64,000 bases of DNA, from contig NZ_AP025506.1 of the NCBI RefSeq assembly GCF_024347595.1, positions 1,736,001 through 1,800,000 on the forward strand. Reading direction: 5' to 3'. The notes under the pieces are model-generated. The model had not been told where the DNA came from. It saw only the letters and a list, made by a program, of their open reading frames with translations, and did no database searches. Each line of letters starts with the position of its first letter. Positions within the stretch are counted from its first letter, which is position 1. The stretch comes from Vibrio pomeroyi. GTDB taxonomy: Bacteria > Pseudomonadota > Gammaproteobacteria > Enterobacterales > Vibrionaceae. A program made the position numbers and the translations under genes. Below are positions 40,985 through 49,883 of this stretch, in pieces.

Positions 40985-42820
40985 TTAGGCATTGAGATGT
41001 TTGAATTGCAGCTCAACCAAGCGTTGGTACAATTCGCAGCTATTGATGAGCGACTGGTGGTCTCCGATGTCTACCAGCTGTCCTTTATCGAGTACGGCAA
41101 TTTGGTCGGCGTGTTTAATTGTTGATAAACGGTGGGCGATAATGATCGTTGTTCTGCCGCGCATTAATTCTTCCAATGCCTGCTGAACATGATGCTCACT
41201 TTCACTGTCTAGCGCACTGGTTGCTTCATCCAATAACAGAATATTGGGATCTTTCAAGATGGCTCGTGCAATCGCAATACGCTGGCGTTGACCACCAGAC
41301 AACCTCACACCACGTTCACCAAGAAAGCTATGATAACCGTCTGGTAGATTTTGAATGAACTCGTGCGCGTGCGCTTTTTTCGCTGCCTCGATCACTTGTT
41401 CGTCGGTCGCATCTGGATTGCCGTAGCGAATGTTATGGAACACATCGTTACTGAACAGCGCAGGTTGTTGAGGCACAAGCGCCATCTGCTTTCTGAGCTC
41501 GTTCGGATCAAACTGATTCAATTCAACGCCACCTAGCGTTACCTTGCCCACTTGAGGGTCATAGAAACGTTGCAGCAATTCGAATAGGGTGGTTTTACCT
41601 GCGCCAGACGGGCCAACCAACGCCAACACTTTACCTTCATGCGCAGTTAAAGAGAGGTTGCTTGTTGCTGGTTGATCTGGTCTTGATGGGTAACAGAAGG
41701 TCACATCGTCAAAAGCGACTTCTGGTGTTAAGTTATCTAGCGATGTTGGGTTTTCTACAGGCGCGACAATGTGACTTTCAACTTGCAGAATCTCGATCAA
41801 CCGTTCGGTTGCACCTGCCGCACGTTGCAGTTCACCCATCACTTCAGAAATCGTTCCTAACGATGAAGCGACCATAATCGCGTAGAACACAAATGCAGCC
41901 AGATCCCCCGCCGACATCGTGCCATTAATCACATCGCTACCGCCAACCCAAAGCATGCCAGCAATCGCACTGAACACGATAACAATCACGCCGGATATAA
42001 GTATCGCGCGCTGTTTTACACGTTGACGACCAATCTCATAAGCCTTTTCAACTTCAATCGCGAACGATGCTTTCTCTTGTACTTCTCGGCTGTAGCTTTG
42101 CACTGTTTTGATGTGTTCAATCGCTTCACCCGCATAAGAACCCACATCAGACATTGAGTCTTGGCTCTGGCGAGAGAGCGCTCTCACTCGACGTCCGTAT
42201 ACCAAAATCGGAATCAAGATAAACGGAACAGAGGCCAACACGATCAGCGTGAGCTTAATGTTGGTCGCAAATAACATGATGATTGCACCAGCACACATCA
42301 GCGCGCTACGCATCGCCATAGAGAACGAAGAACCTATGATGCTTTGGAGCAGGGTTGTGTCTGTTGTGATGCGCGACATGATGTCGCCACTGCCATTGGT
42401 TTCAAAGTAACTCGGGTGAAGTGTCACAACGTGATTGAATACCGATAAACGAATATCCGCACTCACACGTTCCCCAACAGAAGAGACCAAATAGAAGCGG
42501 AAGAAGGTACCAATCGAGATCAACACGACCACGACCATGATGAATTGAATCGCGCTGCCTAAGTCTGATAGTGATTGTTGGCTGAATCCTTGGTCGATAA
42601 GAAGGCGGATACCGTGTCCAACCGAAAGCGTTAAGCTCGCAGTGAAGATCAGTGCAATCAACGCTGCTATCACACGACCTTTATAGGGCTGAATAAATTT
42701 GCTCAGCTCTAGCAAAATACTGAGGCTTTTCTTCTCAGGTTTGGGTTCTGGTGCTTGTTGAGGTGATCGCTGAGTCTGTCGCTGAGTGGAGTCGAGCGTA
42801 GAAGAGACATCGTTTTGCAT
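40985..42820 (-). CDS. ABC exporter, MsbA/multidrug type, fused TMD-NBD
   Basis: 611 residues. The N-terminal half has six membrane helices (residues 50-330); the C-terminal half has Walker A GPSGAGKTT, signature LSGGQRQR, Walker B ILLLDEATSALD and the H-loop AHRLSTI. Forms a homodimer in the inner membrane that exports lipids or hydrophobic drugs. The N-terminal 35 residues are a polar, Gln/Pro-rich extension. Monocistronic; Vibrio multidrug exporters such as VcaM have similar size, but that identity is not established. Confidence 0.9.
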   Translation of the reverse strand: MQNDVSSTLDSTQRQTQRSPQQAPEPKPEKKSLSILLELSKFIQPYKGRVIAALIALIFTASLTLSVGHGIRLLIDQGFSQQSLSDLGSAIQFIMVVVVLISIGTFFRFYLVSSVGERVSADIRLSVFNHVVTLHPSYFETNGSGDIMSRITTDTTLLQSIIGSSFSMAMRSALMCAGAIIMLFATNIKLTLIVLASVPFILIPILVYGRRVRALSRQSQDSMSDVGSYAGEAIEHIKTVQSYSREVQEKASFAIEVEKAYEIGRQRVKQRAILISGVIVIVFSAIAGMLWVGGSDVINGTMSAGDLAAFVFYAIMVASSLGTISEVMGELQRAAGATERLIEILQVESHIVAPVENPTSLDNLTPEVAFDDVTFCYPSRPDQPATSNLSLTAHEGKVLALVGPSGAGKTTLFELLQRFYDPQVGKVTLGGVELNQFDPNELRKQMALVPQQPALFSNDVFHNIRYGNPDATDEQVIEAAKKAHAHEFIQNLPDGYHSFLGERGVRLSGGQRQRIAIARAILKDPNILLLDEATSALDSESEHHVQQALEELMRGRTTIIIAHRLSTIKHADQIAVLDKGQLVDIGDHQSLINSCELYQRLVELQFKHLNA

Positions 42821-43344
42821 ATTACTGCCTTAATGTGTTGTCGCTTTAAAAATAGATGGCTTGTTGCTTGTAGTACGTATTTTTCACTGGGAAGCACTTG
42901 TTGAGAATAGAACCCATTAAAGCATTTATTACAGACGGACGCTCCTACGGAAGCTCAATTTTCCAAATTTCATTAAGGCAAAGTAACTCATACGAGATTG
43001 GCTAAAAGGAAAATTAGTCATTCTGATCTTCATGATTTGAAAGACTATTGGATTATTTAACCCTTATTTTTATGCAAGTAAATCGGCGGTAATAGGGAAG
43101 TGCGTTCATAGTTATCTCTGTGCCTGTTGATTTATAAATCAATGGTGAAACGTTTGCCTTTTATCTAGAAACGAGCTTTATCAATGACTTGTATGTTATA
43201 GATGTTAGACCAGTCATTGAGACTGTTTTTTGTGCAATAGTTGTTACAAAAATTCAACAAATTAATTTTTTATACATTTTTCTTGCATAAAAGTTCAGTT
43301 TAAATAGAATAACCAACAAATGACAATTAATGCAGTAATCCGGC
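42821..43344. other. 524-bp non-coding region
   Basis: Divergent upstream region of the ABC exporter and the art operon. Near the art end are an ARG-box-like site and a promoter (listed separately). The remainder is AT-rich with no open frame that resembles a gene, and I see no repeat or RNA motif. Confidence 0.7.
43243..43310 (+). promoter_or_regulatory. art operon promoter with candidate ArgR operators
   Basis: TTGCAT (43283-43288) and TAGAAT (43305-43310) with a 16-base spacer form the promoter. TGCATAAAAGTTCA at 43284-43297 fits the ARG box TGNATWWWWATNCA with one mismatch and overlaps the -35 region. GTTACAAAAATTCA at 43243-43256 fits with three mismatches. Repression by ArgR with arginine would suit an arginine importer; this is inferred from the match. 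Confidence 0.5.
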
Positions 43345-44073
43345 ATGAGTATTCAAGTAAAGAGCATCAACAAATCATATGGCGATATCCAAGTTCTTCA
43401 CGACATCAGTTTTAACTGTGAGAGTGGCGAAACCTTGGTACTGCTTGGCCCAAGCGGCGCTGGTAAGAGTTCACTACTGCGTGTTTTGAATCTGCTAGAA
43501 ATCGCGGACAACGGCGAATTAGACATTGCGGATGAGCAATTCGATTTCTCAAGCCAGATCCAAGAGAAGCAGGGGCTTAAACTTCGTCGTAAAGTCGGCA
43601 TGGTTTTCCAGCAATACAACTTGTGGCCACACATGACTGTAATGGAAAACTTGATCGAAGCACCAACCAAAGTAGCTGGCTTAGATAAAGAAGAAGCAAT
43701 CAAACAAGCGCAAACGGTTTTGAAAACTTTACAGCTTGCAGACAAAGCAGACGCTTGGCCATTACAACTATCAGGTGGTCAACAACAACGTGTCGCGATT
43801 GCTCGTGCTCTTATGATGAAGCCAGATGTGTTGCTATTTGACGAACCAACAGCGGCTCTTGACCCAGAGATCACCAACCAAGTTGTTAGCATCATCAAAG
43901 AGCTAAGCGGCACCGGAATTACTCAGGTGGTAGTGACTCACGAAGTTGACTTCGCCAAGAAGATTGCGAGCCACGTTCTTTACCTTGAGAAGGGTTACAT
44001 CGTGGAACACGGCACCAGCGACGCATTTATTAATCCGCAGACTCCAGAGTTTGCTGAGTATTTGACTCACTAA
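43345..44073 (+). CDS. artP: arginine ABC transporter ATP-binding protein
   Basis: 242 residues. Walker [10 protein letters not shown], signature LSGGQQQR, Walker [13 protein letters not shown], and [15 protein letters not shown] are those of polar amino-acid importers, closest to ArtP. First gene of a four-gene operon (43345-46257) with a periplasmic binding protein and two permeases. The following gene starts about 97 bases downstream. Confidence 0.93.
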   Translation: MSIQVKSINKSYGDIQVLHDISFNCESGETLVLLGPSGAGKSSLLRVLNLLEIADNGELDIADEQFDFSSQIQEKQGLKLRRKVGMVFQQYNLWPHMTVMENLIEAPTKVAGLDKEEAIKQAQTVLKTLQLADKADAWPLQLSGGQQQRVAIARALMMKPDVLLFDEPTAALDPEITNQVVSIIKELSGTGITQVVVTHEVDFAKKIASHVLYLEKGYIVEHGTSDAFINPQTPEFAEYLTH

Positions 44074-44170
44074 GTCACTGACTAGATTTACCTAAACACA
44101 ACATCGATTAAAACAATCAAATTATAAGAATGGCCACAGGCCACTATCACAATGTATTCGGAGTAACAAA

Positions 44171-44902
44171 ATGAAAAAGATTCTACTAGCTTCACTTATC
44201 GGCCTTGCTTCTCTCAATGCAGCAGCTCAAGAAGAAATCAAATTCGCAATGGAAGCGACTTATGCACCATTCGAATACATGGATGAGAACAACCAAATCC
44301 AAGGCTTCGACGTTGATCTAGCAAACGCACTTTGTGAAGAGATGAAAGCAACGTGTACTTTCCACAACCAAGCATTCGATAGCCTGATCCCAGCTCTTAA
44401 ATTCAAACGTTACGATGCGGCTATCTCTGCAATGGACATCACCGAAGCACGTCTTCAACAAGTAAATTTCTCTGATGCTTACTACGACAACTCTGCAGCA
44501 TTCATCTCCATTGAAGGCAAAGTTGCAGACCAAGCAGCACTAGAAGGCAAGCGTATCGGTGTTCAAAACGGTTCTACTCACCAAAGCTACCTTCTGGAGC
44601 AACTGCCAGGTGTGACAGCTGTTCCTTACTCAAGCTACCAAGATGCATTCATCGACATGAAAAACGGTCGTATCGATTCAGTATTCGGTGACACAGCGGT
44701 AGTCGCAGAATGGTTTAAGAAAGAAGACAACCTAACGTACGTTGGCGACCAAGTAACAAACCAAGAGTACTTTGGTAATGGTTTTGGTATCGCAGTAAAC
44801 AAGAGTAACCCAGAGCTAGTTGCACAACTGAACACAGCACTTGCAGCAGTTAAAGCAAACGGCGAGTACGACAAGATCTTCAACAAGTACTTCGGTAAGT
44901 AA
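44171..44902 (+). CDS. artI: arginine-binding periplasmic protein
   Basis: 243 residues with a signal peptide cut near NAAA-QEE. FAMEATYAPFEYMDENNQIQGFDVDLANAL is the classic family-3 solute-binding start, and the ligand-binding lobes follow. The order artP, binding protein, artQ, artM matches E. coli artPIQM, so I name it artI; the ligand could also be another basic amino acid. High expression codons. Confidence 0.9.
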   Translation: MKKILLASLIGLASLNAAAQEEIKFAMEATYAPFEYMDENNQIQGFDVDLANALCEEMKATCTFHNQAFDSLIPALKFKRYDAAISAMDITEARLQQVNFSDAYYDNSAAFISIEGKVADQAALEGKRIGVQNGSTHQSYLLEQLPGVTAVPYSSYQDAFIDMKNGRIDSVFGDTAVVAEWFKKEDNLTYVGDQVTNQEYFGNGFGIAVNKSNPELVAQLNTALAAVKANGEYDKIFNKYFGK

Positions 44903-44905
44903 TTT

Positions 44906-45592
44906 ATGGAATTAACGGGTTACTCTTTAGGGCTCGTCGAGGCAAGCTGGATGACTATTCAGCTTGCATTCGTAAGCCTATTGGTTGGATTAGTTTTAGC
45001 GGTAATGTTTGCTGGCGGTGAAATGTCTCGTCGCATTGCAATCAAATGGCCGACAACCGCGTTCGTGACAATCGTACGTGGTCTACCAGAAATCTTGGTA
45101 GTTTTGTTTATCTACTTTGGTTCAACGCAAGTGCTCTTCATGATCACTGGTGATTTTATTGAAGTTAGCCCGTTCTTATCTGGTGTTGTTGCGTTGTCAC
45201 TTATCTTCGCTTCTTACGCTTCACAAACCATTCGTGGTGCTTTGAAAGCGGTAAGTAAAGGGCAGAGAGAAGCGGCGAGTGCATTGGGTATTCCACAATC
45301 GCACGCATTCTTCAGAATTGTTTTGCCACAAGCAGTAAGACACGCACTACCAGGCTTAACGAACCAGTGGTTGGTTCTATTAAAAGACACCGCATTGGTT
45401 TCGCTGATTGGCGTCACCGATCTACTGAAGCAAGCGCAGTTAACATCAGCAGCAACGCACGAAGCATTTACATGGTACGCAACGGCGGCAGCTATCTACC
45501 TAATCATCACATTGATCACGCAAAGAGCAGTAAAAGTGATTGATGGTAAGTTCTCTATTCAAGGTTTGGGTAACAAAGGGGCAATGGCATGA
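44906..45592 (+). CDS. artQ: arginine ABC transporter permease
   Basis: 228 residues with about five membrane segments. EAASALGIPQSHAFFRIVLPQAVRHALPG is the EAA loop that docks with the ATPase, split across residues 125-155. Starts 3 bases after the binding-protein stop and overlaps artM by 4 bases, so translation is coupled. Confidence 0.92.
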   Translation: MELTGYSLGLVEASWMTIQLAFVSLLVGLVLAVMFAGGEMSRRIAIKWPTTAFVTIVRGLPEILVVLFIYFGSTQVLFMITGDFIEVSPFLSGVVALSLIFASYASQTIRGALKAVSKGQREAASALGIPQSHAFFRIVLPQAVRHALPGLTNQWLVLLKDTALVSLIGVTDLLKQAQLTSAATHEAFTWYATAAAIYLIITLITQRAVKVIDGKFSIQGLGNKGAMA

Positions 45593-46257
45593 ATCAACAA
45601 TACCTCTCTCAAATGCTTGAAGGTTTAGCGACCAGTCTTCAACTCACCGGCGCGTCACTGCTTGTTGGTTGTATCTTGTCGCTACTGATGACGGTAACAC
45701 TGATCCTAAGATTACCAGCGATTCACTGGGTAACACGCGGCATCATCACCTTGTTCACTGGTACACCATTATTGGTTCAGATCTTCTTGGTGTATTACGG
45801 CCCAGGTCAGTTCGATTGGATCCGTGAAAGCTTCATGTGGACATGGCTCAGCCAACCTTGGTTCTGCGCAATGCTAGCATTGGCTTTGAACACGGCGGCA
45901 TATAGCACGCTACTGTTCAGAGGTGCATTCAACGCGATTCCTGCAGGGCAGTGGGAAGCATGTCGTGCATTAGGTATGGATAAAATCGCAACGCTTAAAG
46001 TGCTACTACCATATGCATTACGCCGCGCCGTTCCAGCGTATTCAAACGAAGTGATTCTAGTATTCAAAGGCACATCACTGGCAAGCACCATCACCATCAT
46101 GGATTTGATGGGTTACGCTCAGCGTATCAACGGCCAAACCTACGACACACTAACTGTGTTCGGTATTGCTGGCGCATTCTACCTAGCAGTAAACGGCATT
46201 TTAACGCTGATCTTCCGCCAAGTAGAAAAGAAAGCCCTCGCATTCGAAGCGGCGTAA
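45589..46257 (+). CDS. artM: arginine ABC transporter permease
   Basis: 222 residues, five membrane segments, EAA loop AGQWEACRALGMDKIATLKVL. Heterodimer partner of ArtQ. Last gene of the operon; a terminator stem follows at 46289, and an IS element has inserted just after that stem. Confidence 0.92.
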   Translation: MNQQYLSQMLEGLATSLQLTGASLLVGCILSLLMTVTLILRLPAIHWVTRGIITLFTGTPLLVQIFLVYYGPGQFDWIRESFMWTWLSQPWFCAMLALALNTAAYSTLLFRGAFNAIPAGQWEACRALGMDKIATLKVLLPYALRRAVPAYSNEVILVFKGTSLASTITIMDLMGYAQRINGQTYDTLTVFGIAGAFYLAVNGILTLIFRQVEKKALAFEAA

Positions 46258-46288
46258 GCTAACCACTCAAAAGCTTAATTAACGTATA

Positions 46289-46324
46289 AAGCCTGCCATT
46301 TATGTTCGCATAGATGGCAGGCTT
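46289..46324 (+). terminator. art operon terminator stem
   Basis: AAGCCTGCCAT and ATGGCAGGCTT pair perfectly over 11 bp. Only AATT follows before the IS left end; on the far side of the element TTGTGC continues, so the T-rich run of the terminator appears to be split by the insertion. Confidence 0.75.
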
Positions 46325-46392
46325 AATTATATGGTCCGCCTCACTCTCAAGCCCTTAAGCTTAGAGTAGGCTCTCAGAATGAGGTGAACCAT

Positions 46393-47406
46393 ATGTCTTC
46401 TATTCATATTTTAGGTATCGACCTAGGTAAACATTGCTTCCATGCTATCGCACATAACCGTTGTGGAGTGGAAGTGCTTCGTCGTAAATTTAATCGCAAC
46501 CAACTTTTAATCTTTCTTAGTAAAATAGAACCAACAACTATTGCTTTCGAAGCCTGTGGCGGTGCTCATTGGCTTGCTCGAAAGTGTGGTGAACTTGGTC
46601 ATCAACCCCGACTTATTCCTCCTCAGTATGTTAAGCCTTATGTCAAAGGCAATAAAAACGATTTCATTGATGCATCAGCGATCGCAGAGGCTGCGGGTCG
46701 ACCGACTATGAGGTTTGTAGCTGTAAAAAGTGAAGAGGCTCAAGTCATCGCAGCGATTCATCGAGTCAGAGATAGTTATATCAAGGAGAGAACTGCCACT
46801 ATGTCGCGGATCGGGGCGATCTTACTTGAGTTCGGCCTTAGCTTTCCCAAAGGACATGCAAAGATGAAGTCTCTGTTTCAATGGTTAGCAGAACAAACAG
46901 TCTCATTACCAAAAAGCTTGCTATGTGAATTGATATCTATCCACGAACATTACAAGTACCTTAATGAACAAATCAAAACTCAAGATAACAAGCTTCAAAC
47001 TATTGTTAATAACAATGAAAGTGCTCAATTATTAAAAACTATCCCTGGAATTGGCGATCTTACCTCCACATTGTGTATTGCCGATGTAAGCTCTCCGAGT
47101 AACTTTACCAATGGCCGTGAGATGGCGGCTTGGTTGGGGCTTGTGCCAAGGCAATTTTCAACAGGAGGAAAGACCAAGCTACTTGGTATGAGTAAACGAG
47201 GGAATAAACACCTCAGAACTCTGTTTGTCCATGGGGCAAGGGCTGTACTCTCTAGACTAGAGACGACAGGGAAAGTGTTTGGAGAGTGGCTTGTGAACCT
47301 ACGAGCCACCAAACCATTTAATGTAGTGGTAGTCGCATTAGCCAACAAGCTAGTGAGGATAGCTTGGGCGGTGTTATACCACCGCCAAGCTTTTAAGGCT
47401 GTTTAG
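46393..47406 (+). CDS. IS110-family transposase (IS1111 group)
   Basis: 337 residues from the ATG at 46393, with GAGG upstream; a GTG at 46384 is in frame. DEDD residues are in ILGIDLGKH, IAFEACGG and NDFIDASAIAEA, and the C-terminal domain has TIPGIGDL and FSTGGKTKL with the presumed Ser nucleophile. Only moderately similar to the transposase at 3845. Appears intact. Confidence 0.92.
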   Translation: MSSIHILGIDLGKHCFHAIAHNRCGVEVLRRKFNRNQLLIFLSKIEPTTIAFEACGGAHWLARKCGELGHQPRLIPPQYVKPYVKGNKNDFIDASAIAEAAGRPTMRFVAVKSEEAQVIAAIHRVRDSYIKERTATMSRIGAILLEFGLSFPKGHAKMKSLFQWLAEQTVSLPKSLLCELISIHEHYKYLNEQIKTQDNKLQTIVNNNESAQLLKTIPGIGDLTSTLCIADVSSPSNFTNGREMAAWLGLVPRQFSTGGKTKLLGMSKRGNKHLRTLFVHGARAVLSRLETTGKVFGEWLVNLRATKPFNVVVVALANKLVRIAWAVLYHRQAFKAV

Positions 47407-47628
47407 CTATAACCAAGTTTGCAACGCCAATGAACGTGATGACAAAAACGGTCAATCGGCCAGATTAAGAACCTGACACAAAAAATAGCAATCAATGCTT
47501 TAGGCTTTTTAAGGATAATCTGGCGCGGATATCATCGTGGAGCTGGGAAGCTAGTGCTCCCAACAAGGACTCCGAATACATTAGCGCAAACCAACTCCGT
47601 TATTACTTAATTGTAGTTGCAATAACGG
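47407..47628 (+). ncRNA. candidate seek/bridge RNA of the second IS
   Basis: Non-coding DNA downstream of the transposase, in the place where IS1111-group elements encode the guide RNA. A possible stem is seen at GGGAAGCTAGTGCTCCC (47545-47561). Short matches to the flanks (AGGCTT and GGAAGC) exist but are too short to name guides. Confidence 0.4.
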
Positions 47629-47644
47629 GGCGGACCATACATTT

Positions 47645-47810
47645 TTGTGCTTCCAAAATGGCTAGAAGGGCTGTGGCACATACAGTGCGAGAGGGATTCC
47701 GTTAGATTCATACGATATGTAAATATTCTATATTTTGTTATTTAACGCACTTATCTATGTTTTAAGTCACTGAAATAATGAAATTAATTGTGCTAAGGTG
47801 CCATGCATAT
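47645..47810. other. non-coding DNA between the IS and palindromic copy B
   Basis: AT-rich, with no gene-like frame and no VCR sequence. It should be the original region downstream of the art terminator. An ATG at 47803 opens a frame through the palindrome into the HEPN gene, but it lacks a ribosome site. Confidence 0.6.
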
Positions 47811-47869
47811 GAAACTAGATGGAATCATTCTGTATTTAAATGAAGAATTTTTCTGTCTAATAGCTGTTA
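47811..47869. repeat. 60-bp palindromic element (copy B), recipient of the HEPN cassette
   Basis: GAAACTAGATGGAAT...TTTAAAT...GAATTTTTCTGTCTAATAGCTGTTA. Same stem as copy A at 2150, with two pairs converted to G-T. The HEPN cassette starts at 47867, so the join is again AGCTG^TTA. It lacks 3 bases (TAG) present in copy A before AGCTG. Confidence 0.75.
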
Positions 47870-47904
47870 TGTGCTTGCAATTATTTGATAAATTAGGAGA
47901 AACA

Positions 47905-49092
47905 ATGGACTGGAAATCAGCTCGCGTTCATGACAATGGTACTGTTGAGGTGCCTAAACGTTGGTTGCACTTGCATTACTATGAAGCGCTGAACATACTT
48001 TTTAGATTTGAAAACTCTTTGAGAGTATTCGTTTATGTTGTGTTGAAAAATGAGCAACTCGATAAATGGTCTCAATCTAGCTTCGAGATTGCAGGTGAGC
48101 AAAAATCAATTAAAGGTTTAGCTGCAAAACGTATCAAGCAGGCTGACAATTTTGGTTACTTGGGTGTTGAAGTTAAGTCGCCACTAATGCACCTTACCAG
48201 CGGTGAGTTGTCTGAATTGATAACTTCCGACGCATATTGGAATAAGTTCAAACGATACTTCAAAGGAAGTAAGGAAATTATCAAGAACAAACTTTTAGAA
48301 ATTGGCACAGTCCGAAATTCGCTTGCCCATTTTCGTCCAGTAAAACCTGAGGACTTAGAGTTAATCAAACAAAATTCTCGACATACTTTAATGGCGGTAG
48401 AAAGTTGCTTAACAAACTTATATATGCAACATGTTCGAGTTCCAACTAATACCCAAAGTGAATGGTACAAAGAGCTAACAACCGTAGGTAATGAGTTCGT
48501 CAATATTATCCCTTACTTTAGCGATAATGAAGAATGGGTTAAAGTTCAGTTAGTTTTCGATGCTCCTGTTTTAAATAAGCAGCAGTATGGTACTGACTTT
48601 TTTAGCTACACGGTCGGTAAGGTGAAACCAGCAAATATACTCGCTAGCAATACTGAACTGACAAAATATACGATTTATGCGAATGAAGTAGTTTTACAGC
48701 CTACCTTTGTTGATGGAACTACAGATGTAAAGGTTCTAAAACACATAAATCTCGTGTTCAGTAAAAAGCAACTTGAGTCTTCTACTGAAGGTGTCGTTTC
48801 TGCCATTAAAAAAACGTGCCTTAAAATCCACGAAGAATGCCAATTAATTACTCAAGATAATTTGGCTCGCGGTGAGTTAGTCGAGTCTGTGTTTGTTACT
48901 GCGTGGTATAAACGTGAAGATGAGTCAGGGAAGTGGGTACACAACTATGACAACTTACGTCAAAACTATGAACCAGAGCATCCAGATGAATATTGGGGTG
49001 GTCAAATGGGCTCTGCAAATGATGTAGTCGCGGGTAGCACATCATACCCTTGGATGCAGTCTGATATTTCGTTATACGAACCACCATTTTAA
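47905..49092 (+). CDS. HEPN-domain (Swt1-like) cassette protein
   Basis: 395 residues from the ATG at 47905 with AGGAGAA upstream; the frame is open to 47803 but that part is the palindrome. Residues 25-150 form an all-helical domain with FRFENSLRVFVYVVL and the HEPN signature R137-N-S-L-A-H142 (Rx4H), the active site of HEPN ribonucleases such as Swt1-like and Abi/TA toxins. Residues 200-395 are a mixed beta region with no match I know. No toxin-partner gene is in the cassette, so the C-terminal half may regulate it. A phage-defence RNase is a reasonable hypothesis. Confidence 0.7.
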   Translation: MDWKSARVHDNGTVEVPKRWLHLHYYEALNILFRFENSLRVFVYVVLKNEQLDKWSQSSFEIAGEQKSIKGLAAKRIKQADNFGYLGVEVKSPLMHLTSGELSELITSDAYWNKFKRYFKGSKEIIKNKLLEIGTVRNSLAHFRPVKPEDLELIKQNSRHTLMAVESCLTNLYMQHVRVPTNTQSEWYKELTTVGNEFVNIIPYFSDNEEWVKVQLVFDAPVLNKQQYGTDFFSYTVGKVKPANILASNTELTKYTIYANEVVLQPTFVDGTTDVKVLKHINLVFSKKQLESSTEGVVSAIKKTCLKIHEECQLITQDNLARGELVESVFVTAWYKREDESGKWVHNYDNLRQNYEPEHPDEYWGGQMGSANDVVAGSTSYPWMQSDISLYEPPF

Positions 49093-49095
49093 TAC

Positions 49096-49189
49096 GCACA
49101 TAACAAAGCCTTTGAGCCTGATTCGTAAACGCGTGCCGATTCCGCTTCGCTTCATTTTGGCACACGTTTACTCACAGCTTAAGGCGGCG
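49096..49189 (+). other. attC site, apparently intact
   Basis: R'' GCACATAACAAAGCC, stem arms GTAAACGCGTGCC and GGCACACGTTTAC (12 of 13 pairs), and R' end GGCGGCGTTAGGC. About 94 bp, shorter than a VCR but with complete boxes. Should be recombinogenic if an integrase is present elsewhere. Confidence 0.9.
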
Positions 49190-49245
49190 TTAGGCATCCG
49201 AATTGTCTGTAAAATTTGAAATATATTATTGGAGGATAAGATTAT

Positions 49246-49737
49246 ATGACACTGCGTAATGTTAAAGGTAGTGTGACCCTCATGTTTGCTACAGCTTTAG
49301 TTACTGCTATTGCTGTCATCGGTTGGCTAAATACAGCTGAACAAACTAAAGAGAATCACTTTGAACAGAAAATTATAAAACTATCTGTTGGACATTTGGT
49401 TGATTTAGATTGTGACACATCAACTCTTACAGAAGCTGGTTATGATCTGTCTCAATTCGCTGATGTTAGGTCAGCAGCACTAAACCGTTGTCGGGAAGAG
49501 GTAGGTAAAAAGGACTTAGAAATTACATTTGGCGCCCTAAAAAATGTTTATTTACCTTCCAGCTTAGCTGCATTGGATATGATAATTTCTGAAGCTCAAA
49601 AATCTACTGGAAATCCTCAACATAGTTGTATTGAACATGTCGTCACTTTAACGAAAATGTGTCCTGATTTACTTCTATACAGGTTTAGCGAGCTAGAAAG
49701 TGCATTGAACGAGATTGATTCTTACGATAACCAATAA
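49246..49737 (+). CDS. uncharacterised membrane-anchored protein, 163 aa
   Basis: No family recognised. Residues 9-27 (VTLMFATALVTAIAVIGWL) are a membrane segment, with the remainder polar and probably periplasmic or cytoplasmic. Four Cys in the soluble part (C55, C82, C126, C138 by count) could form two disulphides if exported. GGAGGATAAG precedes the ATG. Single gene of its cassette. Confidence 0.7.
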   Translation: MTLRNVKGSVTLMFATALVTAIAVIGWLNTAEQTKENHFEQKIIKLSVGHLVDLDCDTSTLTEAGYDLSQFADVRSAALNRCREEVGKKDLEITFGALKNVYLPSSLAALDMIISEAQKSTGNPQHSCIEHVVTLTKMCPDLLLYRFSELESALNEIDSYDNQ

Positions 49738-49742
49738 AATAA

Positions 49743-49865
49743 GATGCCTAACAAAGCATTTCAGAGTGATTCGCAACGCTCGGCATTTTCAGTTTGATCA
49801 GCTTTAGTGTTTACGGCACTGTGGTTTGGGTCAGGTGGTAGGCGTTGCTCACCACTTAACGCGGC
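49743..49865 (+). other. attC site (VCR) with a 2-bp deletion at the R' box
   Basis: GATGCCTAACAAAGC, core GATTCGCAACGCTCGGCATT, mirrored GGCGTTGCTCACC and end AACGCGGC. The junction reads GCGGC|TATGCC where GCGGCG|TTATGCC is expected, so GT at the cleavage point is missing. Confidence 0.85.
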
Positions 49866-49883
49866 TATGCCTTCGAGGGAATT

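Larger units (their letters stand above)
46329..47644 (+). mobile_element. IS110-family insertion sequence (IS1111 group)
   Basis: About 1316 bp. Subterminal inverted repeats TATGGTCCGCC (46330-46340) and GGCGGACCATA (47629-47639) match exactly over 11 bp. One transposase gene and about 230 bp of non-coding DNA downstream follow the same layout as the element at 3577, but protein and repeats differ, so it is another IS. Ends assumed 1 and 5 bp outside the repeats by analogy. Inserted beside a terminator stem rather than an attC. Confidence 0.82.
47867..49189 (+). mobile_element. integron gene cassette with a HEPN-domain protein
   Basis: Starts TTATGTGC; the R'' box of its attC at 49096-49104 reads GCACATAAC, the exact complement of G plus that start. 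Ends at the G of GTTAGGC (49189). Contains one gene. Both ends are therefore defined. Confidence 0.88.
49190..49865 (+). mobile_element. integron gene cassette with a small membrane-anchored protein
   Basis: Starts TTAGGCATC; the R'' box of its attC at 49743-49752 is GATGCCTAAC, the exact complement. Contains one gene. Confidence 0.88.

Noticed and set aside
47485..47561. Guide segments in the second IS matching its target
   Set aside because: Matches AGGCTT and GGAAGC are only 6 bases and do not abut the insertion point, so they cannot be called guides.
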